Below are positions 45,547-56,812 of a stretch of 64,000 nucleotides of DNA, piece by piece. Numbering within the stretch: the stretch's first letter is position 1; the number at the start of each line of letters is the position of its first letter. The position numbers and the translations under genes were made by a program. The stretch lies in the NCBI GenBank assembly GCA_905250075.1, contig CAJNOP010000043.1, positions 244,772 to 308,771 of the forward strand, given 5' to 3'. The notes under the pieces were generated by a model that worked only from the letters and a program-made list of their open reading frames with translations, did not search any database and was not told where the DNA came from. Source of the DNA: Rotaria sp. Silwood1 (taxonomy: Eukaryota; Rotifera; Eurotatoria; Philodinida; Philodinidae).

Positions 45547-48177
45547 ATGAATTCCAGTTCAGATCTATATGGTAACAATGCATGGGTAAGTTGAACGAAA
45601 TTTAATTTTTTTGTTTACAAAAAAACAATATTCATATCGTAGAATTCAATATTTTATCAATTATATACTGATAAAATTTCTGTTTTTAGGTGATGACATC
45701 AACCGGATTAGTTTATATGATGACACCTGCATTAGCATGTTTTTATGGTGGTTTAGTTGAAAACAAAAATTTCCTCAATCAATTGTTTCTATCAGTTGTT
45801 TGTATGGCAATTGTACCTGTTCAATGGTGTTTATTCGGTTATTCATTTGCTTTTGGACCAGGAAATGCAGTATTCGGCTCATTTGAATATGCTTTACAAC
45901 GTAAAGCTGCTCTTATTAGTGTGTATGGTGAATATATCGATAACATCGATACAACTACGGTTTCAACATTCGTACTCATTGCTTTTGAATGCTCATTTGC
46001 AACTCTGACTCCAGCATTAATTAGTGGTGCTGTTGTTGGAAGAATGAAACTTATTCCATATATAATATTTATTTTTCTTTGGACAACTTTATGTTATGAT
46101 CCTCTGGCAAGATGGATGCTTTTTCATGAAGGTTGGCTGTATAAAATGGGTATCATCGATTTTGCTGGCGGTCTTGTTGTTCATGTATCAAGTGGAATAT
46201 CAGGATTAGTTGCTGCTGTTATTCTGGGTTCACGAGCTCATTTTGATCCGGATGTCGCAATTACAGGTTCCAGTAATCTTCCGTTTACTATTTTGGGCAC
46301 AGGCCTGCTCTGGGTCGGCTGGATAGGGTTCAATGGAGGTTCAGCACTTTCTGCTAATGGTACGTAACGATAAGTTGAATTTCTTTTATTCATTCTGAAT
46401 GAATTTTGAACCAAAAACACAAGAGTTTGAAATCACCTGAACAATCTTGTTCAATATTAGGATATAAATTATTATAAAACTACAATTTGTGTAGACCTAT
46501 AAGATGATATCCCTTCAAAACTGAACTTGAAGGCTAGTACATTCAAAGCACAAAAGATTTTTCAGCATATATTGCAGTTGTAGTGGATAGGCCATGATAA
46601 AACTTTTAGTTCTATATGATGAAGCTTTCGGGAAATATTCAACGAACAAGAGTCAAAAAAAAGCTTATTTAGAAATTCAAAATTTTCTGTGGGTCCTGTT
46701 TTTAATACATTTAATATTTGTTTGTTTGAAACAGCATGTCAGGATGCAGAAAAAAGTTGAATAACGCGAAAAACTGTCAAAAAATAGCGCTCTAAGTATA
46801 AAACTCTCTTTAGCATAATATTAAAAAAATTTAATTAAAAAGAAAAGGACTCTCATATTCTACATTTTGAAATGCTCCATCAAACTAAAAACAGTTCACA
46901 AAGAATTCTCAGTTGTCCAATCAACAAGCATATTTTTCAACAGAACATGACAAAAACCATCTGAAATTTTTTGAAAAAATACGAGATGCAATATAAAAAC
47001 GCATGTCGTTTATGAAATAGTAGACTTCGAGCTATTTTTATATGAATTCATTTTAATTTTAATTTCTTTTGAGGCGGCAATAGTCTTAAAGGATCCCTCT
47101 TCTTTCCAGATATTAAAATACAAGTTTTGTTCAACTTTTAGTTTTTCATCGCTAATTAACTCTCAAAATCTGTAGCACAAAAAAAACTAACGCTACGATT
47201 ATCCTTCACATGCAGTATTCTTCTAATGATAATGATTATTTCTTATTCCAAAGGTACTGAGAGCGTGAATCATGGACCTCTAACTTTGTTCAATACATTT
47301 AGTTTTTACTCACTTTAACTGGAGAATAAAATGCTGATACATACACAGAAAATTTTTTAGAGACGCTTTTTGTTCAACTCATCGAGATCTATCGATTCTG
47401 AAAATTGCAAATATGTCGGATAAATTGTTCTTCAAATACCCTAGAACCTTGATAATAAAAATTGTTAATTCACCTCCATAATTTCATTATGCGATAAATA
47501 GAAGTTCTTCTTTTATAGGTCTTGCTTCATTAGCTGTTGTTAATACAAATGTAAGTGCTGCATCAAGTATGATTATTTGGATGGTTCTTGATATTATAGT
47601 TGGTAACGCAAGAGGAAATACATCTAATGTTATTACAATTCGAGGTCTTTGTTCGGCTACTATTGTTGGATTTGTTGTAATAACACCAGCTGCTGGTTAT
47701 GTACAGCCAGGTTATGCAATTTTAATGGGTTTTATTGGTGGTTTTATTGTTTATTTATTTCTTGATGGTAAAAAACGGTTTTTTCATGTTGATGATACCC
47801 TCGATGTATTTAGTTGTCATGGTTTGGGTGGTTTAATAGGAACAATTTTATCTGGATTATTTTGTCAAACAGATGTGAATAGTGATGTAAATAATGGTGC
47901 ATTTTATGGTAATCCTATACAACTTTGGTATCAATTAATTGGAATGTTTATAACTTGTACTTATTCAGCTGCATGTACAGCAGTTATTCTATTATTAATG
48001 CATTTTACAATTGGTATTCGTATAGATCGAGTAGCTCAAGTTCGTGGTTTAGATAATATAGCACATGGAGTTATTGAACAAGGTCAACCACAAACATTAC
48101 AAGAAATAAAAATGGCTAATATGAGAAAAAGAATGGAAGAATCCAATAAAGTTGCAACAATTACAATTGAAACATAA
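45547..48177 (+). CDS. amt: Ammonium transporter (AMT/Mep/Rh family)
   Basis: Three exons in frame: 45547-45585, 45690-46359 and 47519-48177, giving 455 residues. These trimeric membrane channels pass ammonium or ammonia across the plasma membrane. Eleven hydrophobic segments are apparent. Signature features: the start GLVYMMTPALACFYGGLVE, FECSFATLTPALISGAVVGR, the first pore His in GIIDFAGGLVVHVSSG, GTGLLWVGWIGFNGGS and the second pore His in DVFSCHGLGGLIGTILSG. The twin histidines and the outer Trp/Phe region are retained, so transport should be intact. The cytosolic C-terminus is short (about 45 residues, with RMEESNKVAT). Intron 2 is 1159 bases. AMTs occur in many invertebrates as well as bacteria and plants, so foreign origin cannot be judged by eye. 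Confidence 0.93.
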
Positions 48178-48471
48178 CAGAACCAGATTTCTTTTTTGCT
48201 TTTGTTGTACTACTAGTTTTTCTCGTGTCAGTATTCATGCTATCTGTTTAGAACGTTCATCTATGAACATATATATCTCATTAATCTATTGTTAAAAACA
48301 TATATATAACAATGTTGTTTTGTCTTGTCTTCTTGTTTTCTAAATGTAAAATTAAAATATTAACCGGAGGACAAGAAAAAAACACAACAGCGCGAAAAGA
48401 AAATACTAGATAAAGAACAAAGAAAAATGTATATTAAATATGTCAAATTAAAGAAAGTATGTTCATCTGAT

Positions 48472-48863
48472 TTAAGCCGTATTTGAATTTGACTGTTGTT
48501 GTTCAAGATTTTGTAATTCTTTGATTGTTTCATCATAGATTTTTCGTTTATTGATCAGATCATTTTGACGACGTTCTGTTTCTGGATGATGTGCCATTAA
48601 ATAATCAAGTTTTTCTAGACTTGTACTACTTAATATTGAAGATTGTAAATCAAGTTGAGAAAATTGTTTTCGTACAAGTTGATATTCAATACGTTGAGGA
48701 AATGTTAAAATAATTCGTTGACATATAATGTCTTGCATTGTTAATATACGAATTTTATAGTCAATAATTTCTTCATCGATTGTATTATCATTGACAACAT
48801 TTGTTGTTGCAGGTAAAATTACTGGTCTTGATGATGAAACATACTCGGATGACGAACGAATGT
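48472..48863 (-). CDS. Unrecognised protein, last exon (5' end unresolved)
   Basis: An open exon runs from an acceptor TGAATTTCAG at 48864 to TAA at 48472, about 130 codons: Ser-rich start (RSSSEYVSSSRPVILPATT), then a helical acidic/basic part (DEEIIDYKIRILTMQDIICQ, LEKLDYLMAHHPETERRQND) and a Gln/Asn tail. The only in-frame ATG is at 48738, which would give 88 residues; otherwise an upstream exon ending in phase 1 is needed, and I could not locate it. It may be a small coiled-coil subunit of a complex. Convergent with the ammonium transporter and about 1 kb downstream of the Mx-like gene on the same strand. Confidence 0.5.
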
Positions 48864-49894
48864 CTGAAATTCACAAAAAAATCCTTTATTACGGATTGAT
48901 CAACTCAAAGTTAAGATTAAAGAATTGTTCGAATAGATTGAATTCTATTGTAAAATCTGTTCAAATAGTTCAGTTTTCAAAATTAAGCTGTCCGAAAAAT
49001 TTTGTCAAGAGAGTAAAAGTTGATTACATTGAACCCTAGTGATCCCACTGAGTCTAATCACTGGAGACGGGAAAGAAAGTTACCGTTATGTTAACAAGTA
49101 ATAGGTAGCTGGTAAATTTGTAGATTCGATTCTTTCGTTAGGAAATAACTATTTAAAGAAAATCACCATTTTCTATAATAATAGCCTTTCGTTGATAAAC
49201 TTCTGTTGATTGACAATTGGTAACGTAACGGTAACTTTTCACCTAAAAGTGCCTATCTCAAAAAAGAACAAAAATAGCACGGATGGATATCTCGTGAGAG
49301 AACCTCTTCATGTATCCAATCGCTTTTCGACCGAAATAATGTTTATTTGATCAGTAATAGAAAAATATAGAATTGTTTGGTTTTTTCACACTTTCTCTAT
49401 TGAGATATTGAAATTTGACTGAGTTTTTCAACGAAAACTTGTGGTCATTTGAAAAATCAAGTTTCGACTTCAAACTTCGCATGGATAAAGTTTTCAATAA
49501 GATTGATTTGTTGAGCAAGTTGTAAAATTGTGATATCTCAAAAAACGGAGAGCCAGAACACCAAACTACTCTAGACTTGTCTATTACTCATTAATGAACA
49601 TCGTTTCGGTCGAAAAACGATTTGACATCTCGAAAGACTTTCTCATCAGTTCGTCAAATGTGAGATTGTTGATCTCTATCATTGACATAAAGTATAAACA
49701 ACAAAAGTTGAACTTATTTAGAGATTAAACAGGAAGAAAATTTTTGTTTCTGAAGATTCTCTATCGATTTGAAACTGACCGTTAGTATCTGAAGTGAGAT
49801 TTTCGGGAATATCCTGTCGTGAAGTAGGCCATAAGTTACTCCAAACTATAAGAACATATATAGAGAAAGACAATATTTGCGAATAAAATCTAGT
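48864..49894. other. Gap between Mx-like gene and the next minus-strand gene
   Basis: Mostly occupied by the fold-back element at 49287-49645. No supported exon elsewhere, although a missing first exon of the 48.5-kb gene could hide here. Confidence 0.4.
49287..49645. mobile_element. MITE-like fold-back element
   Basis: About 360 bases. The left arm at 49314-49381 (CGCTTTTCGACCGAAATAAT, GTAATAG, GTTTGG) pairs with the right arm at 49560-49627, whose reverse complement is CGTTTTTCGACCGAAACGAT, GTAATAG, GTTTGG. Pairing continues inward (TTGAGATAT / GAGATATCACAA). It looks like a near full-length hairpin of a non-autonomous element, unrelated by eye to the 20/24-kb family. Confidence 0.65.
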
Positions 49895-52412
49895 CTATTT
49901 ACATGAAGATGAACGATTTGTTGAAGAATTATTTGGTCGAGATATTTTAACTGGTGGACTAAATTCTTCATCAAGATCATCATCATTATCTTCACTCATT
50001 GCACCATTGGTTCGTTTTAATGATGTTGTTATAGAATTTGTTGATACATTTGTTGTTGTATAAGGTGTTCGAGCTGATTGTACAATTGTTGTTGTTAAGG
50101 CATCATGAGAATTTTGTTGGTGTATACGTTTAATTCGTTTTAATGTTTCTTTGTATAATGGATTATCAGCATACACAAATGATTCTTCCATTTCAAGCAT
50201 TAATTCTAACTCATTATGACATTCTGATTTTAATTGTTGTTCAAGAGTTTCATGCATTAAACGTATTTGATTTAATAAATTTGGACGCATATGAAATACT
50301 TTATTAATTACATTTGATATAACATTATTTGTACGTTCAATCATATGTGATAAATATTGTTCCATTGGCACACGTATGGCTTTTATATAATTAAGACATA
50401 CAGTTTTTGTTACACGAAATAAAATGTACTGAAATACAATAATCAATGTTTAATATAAAGATTAATGAAAAAATATAAGAAAATCTTATAAATATGTCAA
50501 AGATATTCGTAGAAATGAACTTTTTTTTATGATATAATTCAAGTAAATTTTTTTTTGTTATACTTCTAGAAATTCACTTTATTAGAGCACGATTTGAAAT
50601 TTGACATAGAGAAAGCCTTAACGAGAAAATTTTTTTTATGAATGTTTCTATCCTAAGATACAGCTATGGTTTAAGTGTATCTTTCACAACATTCATTATA
50701 AAAAACTTTCATTAATACATATAGTCTCAACTCAAAAGGGATTTATCAGTTGAAGAACTTCTCTCATAAGATAGAAGAAAGACGATCATAAGAAAGATCA
50801 TTTTAATCCTTTCGATATCAGTATCTTCTACAAGAAAATACTGGAAGAATTTGTAAATTCAGTGCTCTATTGGAAAACTTACATCGGATGGCTCTGGTCC
50901 TTGTGTAGCAATCATAGCTGATTTGATTAATTGAATAAGTTGAGTATTCTCAAATTTACAATTATGCATATTTTTATAAAATTGTTGATTTAATTCATTT
51001 CTCTTAGCATACAATGGATTATTCACTTGTGCACCTTCTTCAACTCCATGAATTTCTGTACGAAATAATTGCATAGCAGCAAATAATTTATCAGTTAAAT
51101 ATCTTGAACGTGCTTCATTTGTAAGTAATAATTGTGTATAATCATCAATACCTAAATGACGAAGTTGTTGTTCAATATTGTTAATTTTTCCACGTAAATC
51201 TGTAATAAGATGTGGTAAAGATTGTTTAATATTTCGAACAAGTTCACGAGTTAAAAATCGTGCTAATGATGGACAACCACGTCTTTCAATTGGTACGGAT
51301 TGAAATTTTGATGATTTCGAAAAAAATTGTTCTTCTTTACGAAGTGCTTCACCTAAAATTATAATGATTTATTAAAACTAAATAATAATTCTTTGATTTA
51401 CACATACTTAATTCAATATTATTATCAATATCTTCTTGTGTACGACATTTAACCATTAAATAACCATGTTTTAATGGAATACGTTTATTATCAAATACTT
51501 CTAATAATTTTTGTTCTGCACCACGATCAACAAGATCAAGTTTTGTTAAAACACCAACTAAAATTTTGTATCAAAAAAAAGAAAAATGAAAATTTGAAAT
51601 GAAAAAAATTCCTCGTACTTGTTCGTTCACCATCGGGATCAAACATTTTAGCATATTTAATAGCTGCTGATGTTTCAATATCATTACAAGCTTGAATAAT
51701 AGCAAGAATAATTGTTGATGGTTTATCAAGATATTCTTGTATTAATTCTTCAATTATATTAACTGATGCACTATCTTGTTGTTTTGATGTTACTTGTATT
51801 ATACCTGGTAGATCAATTAATGTTAAATTTGGTAACCAAGGTGCTTGAATATTAAGTAAAAGAACTTGTTTGGATATTTGATCACGATTACTTGTTAAAC
51901 GATTTTGTTCATGATTTATATGTTGACCAATATCATGTGCATTTGGAATATTATCTCGTATGAGACGACCAGAACATTCAAGACTTGCATGCCATGTTGA
52001 TGAACGACGCATACGAAGTTCAAGAGGACATTTTGTTGTCATATGTTGACCACCACGCGGTAGAGGAATACTAGATAAAGCTTCTAAAACACTACTTTTA
52101 CCTGAAATATAATAATTTTTTTAATGTTATATTTAATGAAAAATATAAAAAACAAACCTGAACTTTGTTCACCAATAACAACAATAGCTGGTAGATCAAT
52201 TGTTGTATCTATATCAGCGATTCGATTTCGAACTTGAATTAGAAAAAATAAGAAAACTATGAGTTTTTTTTTCGTATTTTGAAAAGAGATTTACTTTGAT
52301 CAATAGTTGTAAGTAAAGGAGCGATCTCTTCATCATAACTTTCAGTAAGAGCTAATGAAGGATGATCGATTTTAGAAGCAGATGAAGTTGACATGCGATT
52401 CCGAGAAGACAT
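49895..52412 (-). CDS. Dynamin-superfamily GTPase, Mx-like
   Basis: Six exons in frame: 52412-52295, 52232-52158, 52101-51619, 51557-51408, 51352-50883 and 50428-49895, giving 609 residues. Large GTPases of this group assemble on membranes or, for Mx, on viral nucleoproteins. GTPase motifs: G1 GEQSSGKSS near residues 60-68, G2 in PRGGQHMTTKCPLELR, G3 DLPGI, G4 TKLD in GVLTKLDLVDRG. Middle and GED-like helices follow (CPSLARFLTRELVRNIKQSL; YIKAIRVPMEQYLSHMIE). There is no PH domain and no Pro-rich tail, which favours Mx or a Mx/DLP-like class over classical dynamin. The last ~60 residues are a Thr/Ser-rich, acidic tail (MSEDNDDDLDEEF) not typical of Mx. An antiviral role is only inferred. Confidence 0.88.
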
Positions 52413-53971
52413 TTCTAATTGAATAAATGAAAGAAGAATTATGAAGAAGAAAAATTACGTTAAATGATTCATTGGGAATTCTTTAAAGCACTTATTGGTT
52501 GAGTAAGTGGATATTAAATGCGTCCATACGATCGATGTCGCTACTCGATGATATTGCAAAATAGTAATTCAATCGAACAAACTTCTTGAGAGGTTATAAT
52601 TTCGATCCAAGGAATGTTCGACTGGAGCCCGAAGAAATCGCAAAACTAAAAATATCTTTTCTGATGATCTTTAAGAATAGATCATCTCGATAATATTGTG
52701 TAGGATCTTTTATATCAATCATTATGAGAAGTTCTTATTAAAGAAAGCTTGTTTCTTGTATTACTGTTATTGTTGTTCGACTGGTGTGAGTCAAAAATCT
52801 AAAAATCAATATGACTTTGATATTAATATTTCTCAAGAAATGATCTCTCAAACTATTAAACATGCCTTGGGATGCTTTCATCCATTTTGCTTAACACAAC
52901 AAAAAGGAGTCTGATCTTTTGTATGAATTTAGATTAGATACTTTTTGCCAGAATACACATGCTATCTTTAAAAACCTGTACTGTGCTCTTGAGTTTGAGT
53001 CTATTGTTTTGAAAACAGCGTCTAATTAATGATTGTTACAATCGTTGGTCAAATCGAATTTAACACAGCTCGTTGTTTTCAAGCGGCAACTACATGCATG
53101 GTGGAAACTGCTCCACAATAGTTGCAAGTAGTGTCGAGATAAATTCAAGTCTGATGCCGAAAATATTTTAAAGTAGCTTAAAGTACATTAAAATATAGTA
53201 AAATATACAAGTAAGATGTTTTCCATTGAGTTTAACCCTTCGTTGTTATCGTGAGGTTCAAGGAGACACACTCTGGTTTTAAGTGCAGTACCAAATGAAG
53301 ATTTCCTGCTTCGGATTAGTTCTCTTCTTTAATCTCCAGTATTCTGTTGGTACAAAGAACCCGTATGAGAAATCTTAAATATATCTAATAAATGCGGAAA
53401 CTTCGGATTTAAATCCGAAAGTTATGTGTACTTCAAAAAGTGAATCATACGAATCAGTCATCCTAGAATATCTCAACATCAAAATTATACTGGGGAACCT
53501 ACCATTTAAAATGTTGATTTCTATTGCGCGTTGCCAAACCAATAGGACATGGGACCGAATACAGCTCAAGTTTGAACTCTTTTCCTTGATTTACCCTAAC
53601 AAAGGCGTTTTTCCTATAACTTGATTTCCATTGGTCACTGCACAACCAATAGTATTTCGATGGAAGTGCAGTACACATTCGAGTTCTCCATCTCTGAAAA
53701 CCTCGAAGTATCATCAATGTGATCAGAAGATACAGCTCTGTTTATGGATCAATTAGATCGTGGACCAAAATATAACCTAGTTCTCTTTAATTATCCTTGT
53801 GATAGATGAGTCAGTCTTCTTGCTTCTTTCTGTTTTATATATCATTTTGTAGCTCTTGAAATTCTCTATCGAATGGTATATAATAGTTGGGATTTTAATT
53901 GACTATGATAGGAAAAGTCTTTTACGAAAGTCCCGATGGGTCCATTTTTCCACAGAAGGCAATAGGGAAAA
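52413..53971. other. Intergenic, no confident gene
   Basis: Near 52790-52915 a frame reads VSQKSKNQYDFDINISQEMI and on to a stop, which may be a short coding relic. The palindrome at 53399-53423 lies here. Nothing else is recognisable. Confidence 0.35.
53399..53423. repeat. Near-perfect palindrome
   Basis: CTTCGGATTT followed directly by AAATCCGAAAG forms a hairpin with almost no loop and a one-base bulge. It could be a cruciform site or the footprint of a decayed element. Confidence 0.5.
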
Positions 53972-54522
53972 GTAGGTATTTTTTCAATAACTCAGGAATG
54001 GCTCGGCCGGTTCTTCTCATCTACGAACTCGACCGAGATATTGTCAAGACTAAGCTGTGTAGAAAGTTTCATCGCAATCTGACTCTGCTGTCAAAAGTTA
54101 TCATGTAAACAGCCAACCGGACAGACGAACGCACTGACTATTCTATATAGTGTACTCACTTTTTGAGTACACAAAACTATGATTCGGTTCAAAACTAATA
54201 TCAGACTCAGAATCAGCGTTAAAAACTGAGTCGATTTATGTATTTTGTGAATAATTATGAGCAAAAAATTTTTTTTTCGAAAAATCCCCGTACCCCCCCC
54301 TCAGGGATGGTCTGGTCAAAAATCACAATTTTTTCGATAACTCAGCCATTTCTTGACGGATCCTTCTCATCTTCGAACTCGACCGAGATATTGTAAAGAC
54401 TGAACTGTGTAGAAAATTTCATCGTGATCGGACTCTCCTTTCGAAAGTTATCGTGTTAACGGCCGGACGGCCGGCCGGACATACGGACCGATTCTAGTAG
54501 TGTACTCACTTTTTGAGTACAC
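53972..54522. repeat. Two tandem copies of a ~350-base repeat ending in a hairpin
   Basis: Copy 1 (53972-54172) and copy 2 (54323-54522) share AACTCGACCGAGATATTGT, AAGCTGTGTAGAAA / GAACTGTGTAGAAA, TTTCATCG and AAAGTTATC, then a run of CCGGAC units. Each ends in the identical hairpin GTGTACTCA, CTTTT loop, TGAGTACAC (54150-54172 and 54500-54522). There is no coding capacity. The GGAC-run and downstream stem-loop resemble widespread invertebrate non-autonomous repeats. Confidence 0.75.
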
Positions 54523-56812
54523 TAAAAATGGAAAAATGCAGCTGCTAATTCGCATGAGCCTTACAACAACTACAGTTTTATGAACATCATTTGTCGTTTG
54601 TTTTCTGTTCGTCTTTCTCATTCAAAGAGCATTCGAATGGTAACTTGTCAGGCGTGCGAAGAAAAAGATTAAAAAGACCTTCTGTATTCAACACAGAAAC
54701 TCAAATATGAATAACATCCTCATCACTAAATACAATTTCATATATGATCATATGCGCATATATGTACCATTCTAGAAGAAATTGATTCAATATAAGATTT
54801 CTTTTAGTTGTCATCAATCTTGTTATGAAAAAGGTTTCAGACAATCTGTTTTTTTTCAATATTATATATCTATATATTACCACCCATAGGACTGATGCGT
54901 CAGACTTTATAGAAAAAGAGCATCTAAACTTTTATATGACACAAATAAAAAGTTTGAATAAAGTAACAATATCTTTTTTTTTTGATTATTTCTATGAATG
55001 AGTTCAGGCGAACTCCAAGAGAACAATGAAGTACAAAAATGAGGACAATATAACGATGGCTTAAGCCACGTTAATGTACTTAACTGTATTTGGAACTACA
55101 AAAGTATGATATTTCCATTTTGGTATATACTCGTACTCCTTGAAGTGATGAATCGGCTTTTATCGAAACTTTCAACAGTGTTTTAAGATGAGATGTCAAG
55201 AAATATCTAAAAAATGAATTTGCGCGCAATAAAAAGGTCGAAAAAAAAATGAGCAGAATTTATGATGAAGCATTTATTAGTAAAAATTGGATCAAGGAAA
55301 TATAACTAGTAGTCATATTGAGCACTCCGCTTTTTTACATTGACATCTGTTGCATGCAATCTGGGCCGAAATTCATATAATGCAACGTTGTTCTCGTGTA
55401 TCAAACAAAGTTAAATTCAATGAAAAAATTTTCTTATGCAATTAAATACATTTGTCTTCTTTTAATTCATGTACTGTTTCAATGATGAAAAATAATTACA
55501 TAATACAGCAAAAGAACGTTGTCATTAATTACTTATTTGCTTTTCAGTATTATTGCTTCGAAGTTGAAAATAGGACATGAGATTATTAGTCACGAATAGT
55601 AAAACAATGACTTCCAAGAATTCACACTTTGTTAAAAAAAAAAACTTAAAATGCAACTCGTTTAGGTATCTTTTAGGTATACATGTAATATGGATAATCA
55701 AATATACAAAACGAATTCTAAATAAAATTCAATGATTTGCATTTCTTAGTTACAAAGAGAAGTGTTAACCAATGCATTGTTCAGCGATTGAAATCTTTCG
55801 ATAATTTTTTTTTCTGTACTCTTCTTAGTTTCAAGAAGGTAACAATTCAGCTGATAGGTTTACATCTCTAATCTCAATTACATGTTCCTTATACGACTGA
55901 TTTAAATTCGTTACTTTAGCAGTGATATATAATTATTCACGATTCACTTCTATTATGACTGTAAACTTTTAGGTACTTATAATGAATAATACAAATCAGT
56001 TGATTATCTTGTATTTTAAAACCTGGTCATAGCTTTACTATTTTTTAGTCTATTTGAATCTATAAAAGCAACTCTATGTTCTCCATTAAGAATGTACAAG
56101 ATCAAATATTTAGTCCTTATCTGGGTCACCGGAACCAGGATTCGAACTACAGGAGACAAACTTTGCCGAGACCAAGATCGGAATCATATGAAGGAGAATT
56201 GACTGAGGTTGATACTAAGAGAAAAAGTTATGCCAACCTGACTTAACTATTCTAGCTAAATATTCCTTAATTCTACGCGAATTATCTGATAAATCATATC
56301 TATCAGAGCATAATTCAAAAGAAGATAACTCAAAAAAAGTAGTAGTTGTGGATTAAATTAATAAAAAAACCGAATATTGAAGGAGTTTTTCAATTTTACA
56401 AGAGTTTTCTCTAGACCACTCACATCTCTATTTTCGGCTGAACTTCAAATTAGCAATCAAGACATTAATAACTCATGAAATATTCTTTCAATTGATTGAT
56501 GTAAAGCATTTAAAATTTCAGTGTTTTCATATATTTTTCTTTTTACAGTTATTAATATATCTTATTCGATGATCATTTCATTCATACAATAAAAATTCTA
56601 ATTCGCTATTTCATATAATTATTTAATTATATGCACAAAGAAAAGAAACGTTGCTTTAATTTTGTCAAATACAAAAAAAAACAAACGAAACGAGAAAGAA
56701 GACAAACAGAAAAAAAAAAAGTGAAGAATTATTGAAAAAAAAAATATGTTGCAAATAATCGTTCAAAAGCGCGCGCACACACACACAAACACACATATAA
56801 ATGCTTTATAGT
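54523..56812. other. Intergenic, no gene seen
   Basis: About 2.3 kb, AT-rich, downstream of ARID3. A tRNA T-loop-like word near 56130 is not supported by a tRNA fold. No other feature is seen. An (AC)n microsatellite at 56772-56792 falls in the ARID3 3' flank. Confidence 0.4.

Noticed and set aside
48791-49039. 82-codon plus-strand frame
   Set aside because: It overlaps the better supported minus-strand exon at 48472-48863 and lacks any family signal.
56100-56180. tRNA-like B-box on the minus strand (GTTCGAATCC)
   Set aside because: The flanking bases do not form a T-stem, and no A-box, anticodon arm or acceptor stem can be drawn.
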